A DNA stretch of 64,000 bases, from the NCBI RefSeq assembly GCF_001659605.2, contig NC_035170.2, positions 8,067,001 through 8,131,000 of the forward strand, written 5' to 3'. Below, piece by piece: positions 1 to 10,704 of this stretch (its first letter is position 1; every line of letters begins with the position of its first letter). A program made the translations under genes and the position numbers. The stretch is from Manihot esculenta (taxonomy: Eukaryota > Streptophyta > Magnoliopsida > Malpighiales > Euphorbiaceae). The notes beneath the pieces are model-generated. The model saw only the letters and a program-made list of their open reading frames with translations. It was not told where the DNA came from and ran no database searches.

Positions 1-887
1 ATATGTTGCATTGCATTTATGATGTTGATGTGGATTGGTTATTGGATGATCCTTTAGTCCTCATATGGTATGATGATGTTACGGCATGATATGGTATGGA
101 AGTCCAGGTTGTACCCATTCTACGTCCCTGGCACTATGTAAGAGAAAGTCTAGGTTGTACCCATTCTACGTCCCTGGCACATTGGAATGTTATGATATGT
201 TATGTTAAGAGAAAGACCAGTTGTACCTATTCTACGTCCCAGCACTTTGGAATGTAGAGGACTATTGGTGACAATACCATCCGAGATGTGATTTATTGTG
301 ATGTGTTGCATTACATGATGGCATGAGAATTTAAATGTTGTTTTTCATTATTCTGCTCACTGGGCTCTAGTAGCTCACCCATTTTCCCTAATCCCCCAGG
401 ATTGCAGGTACGGGCTAGACAGAGAAGTCAAGAAGAGTAAAGTCATGTGTTTGTAATAGATAGGAAGTGGACATGATAAATTGTAAGATGATGTAAAGTT
501 GAATAGTCATGTTATGTATAATGATATTGAGGATTAGGAGTTGTGCTTGACTCTATGGGTATTGTTATCCCCTTTTATTACATGATCTCCGATGTTTTAC
601 GATGTATATGTGAACCAACTCAACGCATGTTATGTCGCCCATTGGGGTTTTGATGAGATCCCACAGAGGGGTCAATGTTTACAGTATGTTTATGTTCAGT
701 GCATGCAGGTTGAGTTTGGTGTATGAGAGAATGTATGAAAGAAAAGTTTTAATTTTTCTATGTATATTGTTGATCATGTATGGGATTAACAGGTTTTCAG
801 GTTATGTCAGGCTTGCTACGGGTCCCGGCGGCCTTAAGCCGATCTGGATCCTAGCGCCGGTAACGGTCCGATTTTCGGGTCGTTACA
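1..887 (+). mobile_element. Tekay-type Ty3/gypsy LTR, 5' LTR of element A (cut by window edge)
   Basis: The terminus GGGTCGTTACA at 877-887 is followed by a tRNA-Met primer binding site and then gag, so this is a 5' LTR read on the plus strand. It matches, inverted, the LTR at 5751-8081; for example the stretch with 'gctcactgggct' near 357 pairs with 6315-6330. The first part of the LTR lies left of the window. Its last 211 bases recur at 2432-2642 with 4 differences counted by eye. Confidence 0.9.
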
Positions 888-890
888 GAA

Positions 891-903
891 TGGTATCAGA
901 GCC
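891..903 (+). other. Primer binding site of element A (initiator tRNA-Met)
   Basis: TGGTATCAGAGCC starts three bases after the LTR end. This is the usual minus-strand primer site of plant LTR elements primed by initiator tRNA-Met. Confidence 0.9.
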
Positions 904-1157
904 CTAGGTTCATATGGTCGAACCTAGAGTGTCGGGCTCATAAAAGTTATAGAAGGTCAAGCACAATAGGAAGATCATGTCCACTAGGATAGGATGTGGA
1001 GTCCTGTCTTGCATGATGATGTGAAATGCCATGATTATATACATGTGCATTAATGCTATGATATGAATGATATGTATGTGATGCGGGTTCATGTGTACCC
1101 ACATGAACCATATGATGCTAATGTTTATGTGATGTGCATTGTTTTTCAGAAAACAGG

Positions 1158-2431
1158 ATGAGGGGAACTCGTCGATCAGCAAGATTGACTGGAGTACCAC
1201 CTGAGGATGAGGGCACGAGCGCCCGTCCTCCTGCATTGCCTAGGGCAATGTCTTGTAGATCAAGCAGAGAAAGAGTGTCAAGGGACCCTAGAAGGTCTTT
1301 TGATGCTAGTAGAAGGGGGACAGATAGAGGAGGAATTTCTTTAGATGTGAGGGAGGTTATGGAAGAGGATCAGAGGAGGGATGGGAATCTGGATGTCAGC
1401 ATGTCGGAAGAAGGGACAGGGGAGTCTCAGGGAGGCGCTCAGGCCTCGGGGTATGGTTTTCCACCCCATTATCCACCCTTCTCACAGGGTTCAGGGTATC
1501 CGATGGGAGGCACATCGGATTACTCCAGCTTTAACCCCTACCCTACCTACATGCCTTATCCACCTTTCTATCCACCTCACCCCCAGTACCCAGCTTATCC
1601 ACCCTCACCCTTTTATCCTCACCCGGCAAACCCCACCTCGGGGAATGCTGCACCCCCACCTCCACCACCTACAGAACCAGCAGCCCCAGTTACTCAACCC
1701 TCTAGACCTAGCTCAGCCAGTGGGAGTAAGGTCAAGATGACCGATTACATGAAACTGGGTGCTCCTCAGTATGAAAAGGGGGATGACCCATTTGTGTATC
1801 TTGAAAGGGTTAAGGTGATCACAGATGAGATTGGGGCTGATGACAGTAGAGCCATTCAGATGGTTGGGTTCACGCTTAAGTGCAAGAAGGCACGAGAGTG
1901 GTTCAAGAATTATGTGAACCCGAGAGTAGACAGCATGTCTTGGGAGGAGTTTGCGAACGAGTTTGCAGGATGGGCTTTCCCAGATAGCTCAAGGGAGCTG
2001 AAGATGATCGAGTTTGAGCAGTTGAGGCAGACCGATGATATGAGTGTAGAGGAGTTCACAGACAGATTCTTGGAGCTATTGCCATTTGCAGGGCAAAATC
2101 TTGACTCAGACCAGAAAAGGTCAAGGAGGTATATCATGAAACTCCACTCCAGATATTCCTCCTTGATCCAGTCAGCAGATAGGGAGAGCTTCCATGCCAT
2201 AGTGGATATGGCCCGAAAAATGGAGGCCAGTGCCGTCGTTCAGGGAACAGTCAGACAGTCAGTGGCACAGCCTTCTGGTTCCAAGACCCCAGGCTCTTCT
2301 TCTCTGAGTGCAGCAGCTTCAGGTAGCAGAAAGTGGAGTAACACCACTAGGAAGCCCAAGAAGAACAAGTTTTGGAACAAGGTCAAATCCAGTCTGGGAC
2401 TAGGGAGTGGCTCGAGCTCTGGTGCGGATAA
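1158..2431 (+). pseudogene. Truncated gag of Tekay-type element A
   Basis: The reading frame is open from 1134. I place the start at 1158 (MRGTRRSARLTG) because element B begins with the same residues. The protein has a basic N-terminus, a Pro/Tyr-rich linker (about residues 110-190), and a retrotransposon gag (capsid) domain beginning near KMTDYMKLGAPQYEKGDD. It ends in a Ser/Gly-rich, Lys-rich tail. It stops just where element B continues into its zinc knuckles: at 2432 the frame runs abruptly into LTR sequence (ending in VHAG at 2468). Zinc knuckles, protease, reverse transcriptase and integrase are all absent. The remaining frame has no stop, so the loss was one deletion and not gradual decay. 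Confidence 0.85.
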
Positions 2432-2642
2432 GTTTACAGTATGTTTATGTTCAGTGCATGCAGGTTGAGTTTGGTGTATGAGAGAATGTATGAAAGAAAA
2501 GTTTTAATTTTTCTATGTATATTGTTGATCATGTATGGGATTAACAGGTTTTCAAGTTATGTCAGGCTTACTACGGGTCCCGGCGGCCTTAAGCCGATCT
2601 GGATCCTAGCGCCGGTAGCGGTCTGATTTTCGGGTCGTTACA
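2432..2642 (+). mobile_element. 3' end of element A's downstream LTR (211-bp remnant)
   Basis: This is the same 211 bases as 677-887 with 4 substitutions by eye, ending in the identical GGGTCGTTACA terminus. It directly follows truncated gag on its left. On its right it abuts, without spacer, the minus-strand pol of element B. The simplest reading is that element A inserted into B's pol and later lost everything between gag and the inside of its 3' LTR. Confidence 0.85.
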
Positions 2643-5479
2643 GCTTCCACTTTCTTGGGGTCTACCTCGATTCCATTTTCTGACACCACATGCCCCAAGA
2701 ATGAAATGCTCCTCAGCCAGAACTCACATTTGGAGAACTTGGCATACAAGCCATGTTCCCTCAAGGTCTGCAGAACTAACCTCAGATGATGGGCATGCTC
2801 CTCTGCATTCCTGGAGTACACTAAGATATCATCTATGAAGACAATAACGAAGTGATCCAGGTATTGACTGAAAACTTTGTTCATGAGATCCATGAATGCT
2901 GCAGGGGTATTGTTCAACCCGAACGGCATCACAAGGAACTCATAGTGCCCATATCTGGTCCTGAATGCTGTCTTCGGCACATCCTCTTCTCTTATCCTCA
3001 GCTGATGATACCCCGATCTCATATCTATTTTGAAGAAACAACCTGCTCCTGCTAGCTGGTCGAATAGATCGTCGATCCTTGGCAAAGGGTATTTATTCTT
3101 GGTAGTGACTTTGTTCAACTGCCTGTAGTCGATACAAAGTCTGAGGAATCCATCCTTCTTTTTCACAAATAACACTAGAGCACCCCAAGGTGAGGTACTC
3201 GGTCGGATGAAGCCTCTATCTACCAACTCTTGCAATTGCTTTTTAAGCTCATTCAATTCTGCTGGTGCCATCCTGTAGGGAGGGATAGAGATCGGTCTAG
3301 TTCCAGGCATCAACTCAATTTCGAACTCTATCTCCCTAGCAGGTGGTAAGCCTGGCAGCTCGTTTGGAAAAACGTCTAAGAACTCATTGACCACGGGCAC
3401 TGAGGCGGGCTCTCTAACATGACTATCCAGCTCCCTCACATGAGCTAAAAAACCCTGACAACCCCTCCTGAGCAACCTACGAGCCTGAAGGGCTGATATC
3501 AAACCTCTAGGTGTACTCCCCCTGTCTCCTCTGAAGACAACCTCTGACCCATCCTGACATCTGAACTTGACTACCTTGTCTCTGCAGTCCAAGGTAGCAC
3601 CATGGGTAGATAGCCAATCCATCCCTAGAATGACGTCAAAATCTGTCAAATCTAGAACCACAAGGTCGGCGGATAGGCATCTCCCCTCAACAAAAACTGG
3701 ACTATACTGGCAGACTGACTCTGCCACAGACGGGTCACACTTGGGTCCACTGACCCATAGGGGACACTCTAACCCAGAGACCATCAATCCCAACCTCTCG
3801 ACGGCCCTCGGAACAATGAAAGAATGCGATGCACCAGGGTCCATTAAGGCATAAACATCTGAGCAACCAATGATGAGATTACCTGCCACCACGGTGTTCG
3901 ATGCATTTGCCTCCTGCTGTGTCATTGTGAAGATCCATGCTGGGGCTGATGGACTTTCACCTCTGAAACTCGCTGAAGAAGAGGCTGCCCCTCTCCCTCT
4001 GCCACTGCCACTGGCCTGAGTCGCGGCTGGAGCTGCTGGCTGAGCCACACTACCAGAAGCTGTCTGCTGAGACTGTGCCATAAAAGCTACTCTAGGACAC
4101 TCCCGAGCCATGTGTCCCTCCTGCCCACATCTGAAGCAGGCTGTCGTCCCAACCAGACATACACCCATGTGCGGCTTCCCACACTTCCTACATACTGCAT
4201 TATCTGCACCTGAGCTCGAGCCACTTCCCAATCCCAGACCTGACTTGATCTTGCTCCAGAACTTGTTCTTCTTAGACTTGGCCTTACCCCACTTTTTACT
4301 GCCTGAAGCTGCTGCACTCAGAGAAGATGGGTCTAACCTTCCTCCACCTGGGGTCTTGGAACCAGAAGGCTGTGCTACTGACTGCTTAACTTTCCCTTCG
4401 ATGATTGCACTAGCCTCCATCCTTCGAGCCATATCCACAATGGCATGGAAACTCTCCCTCTCTGCTGACTGAATCAAGGAGGAATACATGGAATGGAGCC
4501 TCATGATATACCTCCTTGACTTCTTCTGATCTGTATCCAGATTTTGCCCAGCAAACGGCAACAGCTCCAAGAACCTTTCTGTATACTCATCTACACTCAT
4601 CTCATCTGACTGCCTTAACTGCTCAAATTCTATCATCTTCAACTCCCTCGAACTGTCAGGGAAAGCCCATCCTGCAAACTCATTTGCAAACTCCTCCTAA
4701 GACAGGCTGTCCAATCTCGGGTTCACATAGTTCTTGAACCACTCACGGGCCTTCTTGCATTTTAGTGTGAACCCAGCCATCTGAATGGCTCTACTGTCAT
4801 CAGCTCCTATCTCATCTGTAATCGTTTTGACCCTCTCAAGATACACAAACGGGTCATCACCGGTTTCATACTGGAGAGCACCCAGCTTCATGTAGTCGGT
4901 CATCTTGACCTTGCTCCCTCCAGATGAGCTAGGTTTAGGCATTTAGGTTTCTGGGACAGTAGGTGCTGCTGGTGGTGGAGGAGGTGCAGCATCCCCTGGG
5001 GTAGGGTTTGCTGTACCTGGGTAGAAGGACGGGGGTGGATACATGTATGGTGGGTAGAAAGGTGGGTATGGCATGTGGGAGTGGTAAGGGTTAAAGCTGG
5101 GGTAATCCGATGTACCTCCCATCAAATACTCGGGATTCTGAGAAAAGGGTGGGTACTGGGGTGGCTGAACAAATTCCGAGGCCTGAATGCCTCCTTGGGA
5201 CTCTCCCATACCCTCTTCCGACATACTCACTCCAAGACTGCCATCCCTCCTCTAATCTACATCCATATCATCCCCCATATCCTCTGACATTCCTCCCTGA
5301 ACTGTTCCCCTTACTGATCTACTTCTGTTCAGATCCAAAGACCTTCTAGGGTCTCTCACTGCTCTTTCCCTGCTAGACCTGCTAGACATTGCCCTTGGCA
5401 ATGCAGGGGGACGGGCACTCATGCCCTCATCCTCCTGTGGTACTCCAGTCAATCGTGCAGATTGACGAGTTCCTCTCAT
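2643..5479 (-). pseudogene. Gag-pol of Tekay-type element B, three in-frame stops, cut in RT
   Basis: One frame runs from MRGTRQSARLTG (5479) to 2643, broken by stops at 5252-5254 (TAG), 4943-4945 (TAA) and 4697-4699 (TAG). In order it has gag, two CCHC-like knuckles ([12 protein letters not shown] and [14 protein letters not shown]), an aspartic protease with MDPGASHSF instead of the usual D-S/T-G-A, and a reverse transcriptase with FIDDILVYS and MPFGL. It is cut straight after [21 protein letters not shown] by element A's LTR, so RNase H, integrase and any chromodomain are missing here. RT and gag wording place it near the Tekay/Del chromoviruses. At 4697 the sister copy has TGG, so this stop is a single G-to-A change. 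It cannot encode a full polyprotein. Confidence 0.92.
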
Positions 5480-5734
5480 CCTGTTTACTGAAAAACAGCA
5501 CACATAGTAACACATTAGCATCAAATGGTTCATGTGAAAACACATGAACCCGCATCACATACATCACATACATAGCATATCATTAATGCACATGCATAAT
5601 ATCATGGCATTTCACATCATTAATCAAGACAGGACTCCACATCCTATCCTAGTGGACATGATCTTCCTATTGTGCTTGACCTTCTATAACCTCTATGAGC
5701 CCGACACTTTCTAGGTCCGACCATATGAACCTAG

Positions 5735-5747
5735 GGCTCTGATACCA
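5735..5747 (-). other. Primer binding site of element B (initiator tRNA-Met)
   Basis: On the minus strand this reads TGGTATCAGAGCC, three bases from the LTR end at 5751. It marks 5751-8081 as the 5' LTR of the minus-strand element B. Confidence 0.9.
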
Positions 5748-6981
5748 ATCTGTAACGACCCGGAAATCGGACCGCTACCGGCGCTAGGATCCAAATCGGC
5801 TTAAGGCCGCCGGGACCCGTAGCAAGCCAAACATTCATCCTGTATACCTGTTTAATCCCATACATGATCAACAATTACATAAGAATTTAAAACTTTCTCA
5901 ATTAATCATTCATTCATTCATTCTTACTTTCATTTATTCTTTCACACATTCATTCCCTTACCAAGCTTAACATGTGCATGCACAAACCATAACATAAAAC
6001 CCCTCATTGGAGTCCTCATCAAATACTCCAATGGGGCAACATACCATACATTAAGCTTGGTTTACAATAATCATCATTAAACATTTAAGATCATGTACTA
6101 GAAAGGGATTAACACATGCTATGGTCAAGCACAACTCTAAACTTCCATAAACATCCTTACATTACATTTCTATACTATACTTTTACATTACATCATATTC
6201 ATGTCCACACTTATCTATTACATAAAACATAACTCTACTCCTGCTGACCTCCTAGTCTACCCTGTACCTGCAAACCTGGGGGTTAAGGGAGAGGGGTGAG
6301 CTATAAAGCCCAGTGAGCAGAATAGTAAAACATTCAATTTAAATTTCATGCTTTTATGAAATGCAACACAGCATAAACAAATCACATCAAGGATGATTTT
6401 GTCACCAATAGTCCTCAACATACCCAATAGTGCCAGGGGCGTAGAATGGGCCTCGACCTGGTCTTTCTCTTAGCATAACATACATGACATAACATTTCTA
6501 TAATGGCAGGAGCGTAGAATAGGCCTCGACCTGGTCTTTCTCTTAACATAGTGTCAGGGGCGTAGAATGGGCCTCGACCTGGACTTCCATACCATACCAT
6601 TTCATATCACATCATATCATACGAGGATTAAAGGATCATCAACACCCATCCACATCATATGCAATGCAACATATTCGTGAATTCTAATGCAGGCACCCTA
6701 GTATATCTCATGGCATTCATGATGCATGAATCATGCTAAGAACTGATTTATTTACTTTAAAGCATAAAGAGTTATTCCACTCACCTTAGGCTAACTCAAA
6801 TGACTCTGGAGCAGCTATCTCACTGCTGAGGTCCGCAGTTCCTCGGGTCCGAACCTACACAGGTGGACTCAAATGAGGGACCAAACATCCATGAACATGA
6901 CTCTAAGATACTCCCCAAAAACCCCCTAAAACACCTTAAAACAATCATAGAAATCATGCAAAGGAGGGCTGAACAGGGCAC

Positions 6982-7220
6982 TTTCGGCGGTAGGTTCGGC
7001 GGCCGAAAGTCCCTCCAGAGACGAAAGTCATGCACCTTCGGCGGCACTTTCGGCGGCCGAAGGTTCCCTCCAGAGACGAAACTCATGCATGTTCGGCGGC
7101 ACCTTTGGCGGCCGAAACTCCCTTCCAGAGCCGAAAGTCCACTTTCGGGGGCAGGGTTCGGCAGCCGATACATGCTACCACAGGCAGGTTCGGCGGCCGA
7201 AAGAGCCTTCGGCTGCCGAA
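6982..7220 (-). repeat. Downstream array of TTCGGC-N-GCCGAA inverted repeats in the LTR
   Basis: About seven full or half copies of the 13-bp motif TTCGGCGGCCGAA (6-bp arms around one base) occur roughly every 30-60 bases, for example at 6995-7007 and 7208-7220. The array lies 530-770 bases downstream of the TATA box, in the probable transcribed part of the LTR. Confidence 0.8.
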
Positions 7221-7749
7221 CCTGAGTTCTTCCCAAAGGGCAGAAACTCAGCCTTTCACATGCATAAACGCCTCCCAACTCATTCAATCAAGCATTTTCC
7301 TATTCTACAACATGCATACTCAAGCATACAAGCTCCTAGGGGTTTCAAACTATCCTAAACCCCAACTACAACACATCAAACATGCATAACCAACATACAT
7401 TGCTCATAAACACACCTTTAACCAAAAACTCAACATAAACCTACACATGCATTTCTACCCCATAAATCTTCATAAAGCTTACTTAAAACATGAAATGAAC
7501 TATGGATCTACTCTTACCTCTTGAAGAACGAGAGGAGAGGCGATCCAACTCGGAGATGGGGAGAAATCCGCTCTTAGGTCTCCAAGTTTCCAAAACTTGC
7601 TCTTTTTGTTCAAATATCTTCAAATCAACATAAAGCTTGTTAAAACATGAAAGATCGGAGGAAAATCATAAAAAATGAACCATGGGAGAGCAGGAACTCA
7701 CCGTGGTCGAAAATGGGGAGAAAACTCGCCCGTTTCGGCCATGGGGTCC

Positions 7750-7756
7750 TTTTATA
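7750..7756 (-). promoter_or_regulatory. LTR TATA box of element B
   Basis: TATAAAA followed by GG on the minus strand, 325 bases from the LTR start. A TATA at the same relative place follows the repeat array in the other two LTR copies (9963-9968 and 63584-63590). Confidence 0.65.
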
Positions 7757-7774
7757 GGGGCTGCCAGACCACCT

Positions 7775-7904
7775 TTCGGCAGCCTAAGGTGCCTCCAAAT
7801 CTCATGCAAGTTTGGCGGCCGAACCTTTGAAACTTTCGGAAGCCTAACTTGCTCCCCTAAACCATCCAATGTTCGGCAGCCGAACTTGAGGTTCGGCGGC
7901 CGAA
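7775..7904 (-). repeat. TATA-proximal array of TTCGGC-N-GCCGAA repeats in the LTR
   Basis: Full copies (7892-7904 and near 7871) and degenerate ones lie 177-306 bases into the LTR, directly upstream of the TATA box at 7750-7756. One strand of each G-centred copy contains GCCGCC, the core of the ERF-binding GCC box. The same layout occurs in the LTRs at 9611 and 63319. Confidence 0.75.
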
Positions 7905-8081
7905 CCTGGAAATGCCTCCATGGTCTTTTCCTTTCAAAACTCATTTTCCTTCTTACTTAAAATCATCAAATACATTAAAACATTTTATAAAAACATGATT
8001 TTACCCTTCTAGAGGTTTCCGACATCCGAGATTCCACCGGACGGTAGGAATTCCGATACCGGAGTCTAGCCGGGTATTACA

Positions 8082-9610
8082 ACACCAATGAACCCAAACC
8101 AGTTTTCCACTTTCGTTAGATCATTCACCCCACTATTATTGCCAAGCTTTGCCTTGTCTTCGAATTCTTAGGTTGCGCCATCGACAAACTCAAAGACTTT
8201 GCCTCTTTCCGCATCGAGATCTCCATCGACAGGTATACGGAGGAGATGATAAAAGATTTTTAGACTTTCAAAAGCCTCTGCACACTCTTGTTCTCCATTC
8301 AAACTTAACTTTGTCTTCCCTGAAAAATGGGAGAAACGTTTTGGCCCAATATGATATGAATCGACTTAGGGCAGTGACTCGCCCATTTAACCTCTGTACT
8401 TTATTAATGGTTTTGGGTGCTTCCAAGTTTTGGATAGCACTGATCTTTTAAAGATTCACCTCTATGTCTCTTTCTGAGATGATATACCCTAGAAACTTCC
8501 TAGTCTTTACTCTAAAGATACACTTTTCAAAATTCAGCTTTATACCTGCCTTATCTAAGATGTCAAAGACTTTTCGGCTATCTTTTGAGTGGTCTTCCGA
8601 TGATCGGCTCTTTACCACTATGTCTTCCACATAAACTTTGATGGTTGATCCCACCATGTCTTTAAAGATTCCTGACACCAACCTTTGGTACGTCGTCTCC
8701 GTGTTTTTTAAACCAAAAGGCATTACCTTGTAGCAGTAAACTCCTTTGTCTGTTATGAATGTGGTCTTTTCTACATTCTTGGTATCATCATGATTTGGTG
8801 GTATCCTTAAATAGTATCAAGTTTGCTAACCTGTGGAAGAAAACCACTACATGACCCAAGGTCGAGTCTACTAACCTGTCGATGAACGGTAATAGGTAAT
8901 GATCTTTTGGACATATTTTATTCAGGTCAGTGAAATTCACGCACATCCTCCATTTTTCATTAGCTTTTTTTTACTAGAACTGCATTGGCCAAATATGTGA
9001 GATATTGGACTTCTTTTATCAATCCTACACTCAAAAACTTATCAACCTCTTCTTTGATCACCTGTTGCCTCTCTGGTATAAACTTTCTTTTCTTTTATTG
9101 GACTGGTTTGACGGTATTGTCAATAAATAACTTATGGGTAATGAGAGTCGGATCTATACCTGTTACATCTTTTTGAGGCAATACGAAAGTGGTTACTCAG
9201 TTCTTTAGCAACTCTACTAGACGAGTCTTTATTTCACCGATTAACGCAATACCAAGTCGTACCTTTTGCTTCTTACCTATTTGGATCTCCTCTACCGAGT
9301 CTACCAGTTCTAGCTTTACGTGAGATTCCGGCTTCTCCAGCAAGTCTATGGGCATGGTTTCATTCCTGAGACTTTTTGCTAGATGTCCGTAACCTTCTTT
9401 GGCCAACCTCGGATTGCTCTAAATCACTGCTACTCCCCATGGAACTGAAAGCTTAAGATACATAGCACCCATGTTAATAATGATACTGTGGTAGTTAAGG
9501 ACTGGATAGCCGAGTATCACATTGTATACAAATGGGATATCTACTACTGTGAACTCTGCATACAACTCTCGCCTATATTTTTCATCGCCCAGTACTAGGG
9601 GGAGGTTAAT
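8082..9610 (-). pseudogene. Decayed Tat-lineage gypsy pol: protease end, RT, RT/RNase H connection
   Basis: Minus-strand frames, broken by stops and shifts, give in order the end of a protease region (VVDIPFVYNVILGYPVLN, 9480-9560), a linker (9197-9406) and RT pieces (MPFGLKNTETTYQRLV, then YVEDIVVKS and FLGYIISERDIE at 8448-8723). They end in the conserved stretch PKTINKVQRLNGRVTALSRFI near 8330-8440. This wording is typical of Tat-lineage (Ogre/Retand-like) elements, not Tekay. The RT active site is VEDI instead of YVDD. It stops at element B's LTR edge (8081/8082), which implies that B inserted here. The five bases 8082-8086 (ACACC) are the predicted target duplication. Confidence 0.8.
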
Positions 9611-10344
9611 TGTAACGACCCGAAAATCGGACCGCTACCGGCGCTAGGATCCAGATCGGCTTAAGGCCGCCAGGACCCGTAGCAAGCCTAACATACATCC
9701 TGTACAACTGGTATAATCCCAAACATGATCAAACATAAACATAAAAACTGTAAAACATAAAATTTGTAAACTTTTTCTTTCTTTCATACACCAAGCTTAA
9801 CCCGTGCATGCACAAACTCATAATCATAAACTCCAACACTAGAGTTCTCATCATCAACTCTAATGGGGCAACATAAAAGAAGCTTGGTTTTCCTGTCTCA
9901 TCAAAGACATACATAAGGACCATATACAAGAGAAAACTCGCCCATTTCCGATCTGAGGGCTCTTTATAGGTGGCCTGTTGAACCACCTTCGGCAGCCTAA
10001 CGTGCCCCCTAAACTCATGCATGTTCGGCGGCCGAACTTGAGGTTCGGCGACCGAACCTTGGTTCACTCAAACAAGGCTTTCGGAGGCCAAAGGCACTCC
10101 CGAAACCTTTCCATGTTCGGCGGCCGAACTTCACTTTCGGCGGCCGAACCTGGCAAATGCCTCCTTGGTCTTTTCTTTTCAAAACTCAAATCTTTTTCAT
10201 TTAAAACCATGAAATCAGTAAAAATATTTTAGAAAACACCTTTTAACCTACAAGAAGACTCTGGCATCATCAAAATCCCAGATTCCAAAGGAGATTCCGC
10301 CGGGAGGTAGGGATTTCGATGCCGGAATCTAGCCGGGTATTACA
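9611..10344 (-). mobile_element. Solo LTR (734 bp) of the Tekay-type family with 5-bp target duplication
   Basis: The plus strand begins TGTAACGACCC and ends CCGGGTATTACA. It is flanked by TTAAT at 9606-9610 and 10345-10349. No internal element sequence is present, so this is a solo LTR left by recombination between two LTRs. Its middle is about 1.6 kb shorter than the 5751-8081 copy, so it came from a shorter subfamily or a deleted LTR. It splits the protease region of the surrounding Tat element; the Tat reading can be followed across it. Confidence 0.92.
9963..10148 (-). promoter_or_regulatory. TATA box and GCC-like repeat array in the solo LTR
   Basis: TATAAA on the minus strand at 9963-9968 is preceded, in LTR direction, by an array at 9988-10148. 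The array has full TTCGGCGGCCGAA copies near 10023-10035, 10112-10125 and 10136-10148 plus degenerate ones. Confidence 0.65.
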
Positions 10345-10349
10345 TTAAT

Positions 10350-10704
10350 GATACCCAGCATGCCACGATCTTATCTCTTAATCCTGCTAAATGATAGAAA
10401 ACTCTGACAAGACTATTTTTATCCAATCCTAACTTGTTAAAAATACTTAAGATGAGAATATTAACAGAACTACCTATATCCACCAATACTCGTCTTACCT
10501 CGTACCTGTTCAGGAGGATCTTAATGACTAACGGGTTATTTTGAAAGAATCTAATTGCTTTTGTCAGCAGAACCATACCTTACCTTACCTATTGCTTAGG
10601 CCATAGTTCTTAATCAACTGAAAGCATTTCTTCTGCTATGCACTTATTTTTTCCTTCACCTTTATCAAGTCCTCCCGTAATGGCATGTACGATTCTGGTA
10701 ATTT
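10350..10704 (-). pseudogene. Tat-lineage protease region, upstream part
   Basis: The minus-strand frame 10340-10576 includes YEVRRVLVDIGSSVNIL. This matches the Tat protease active-site region, but with D-I-G-S in place of D-x-G-S/T variants seen in live copies. It is continuous with the reading at 9480-9610 once the solo LTR is set aside. Upstream of about 10580 the frames are broken and no gag is recognisable. Confidence 0.7.

Larger units (their letters stand above)
5751..8081 (-). mobile_element. 5' LTR of element B (about 2.3 kb)
   Basis: The plus strand reads TGTAACGACCC at 5751 and CCGGGTATTACA ending at 8081. The minus-strand LTR therefore starts TGTAATACCCGG and ends GGGTCGTTACA, with TG..CA termini. 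At 2331 bp it is about 1.6 kb longer than its relative at 9611-10344, which lacks the middle. It carries a TATA box and two arrays of GGCGGCCGAA-type repeats (separate entries). Short ORFs in those arrays encode repeating FGGR-like peptides and are not genes. Confidence 0.9.

Noticed and set aside
6982..7220. Regular repeats reminiscent of a CRISPR array
   Set aside because: Units are 13-bp inverted motifs with unequal spacing inside a plant LTR; there are no cas genes and the DNA is nuclear eukaryotic.
6820..7389. Several overlapping frames with FGGR-type peptide repeats
   Set aside because: They are translations of the GC-rich inverted repeat array in an LTR, occur on both strands and have no domain.
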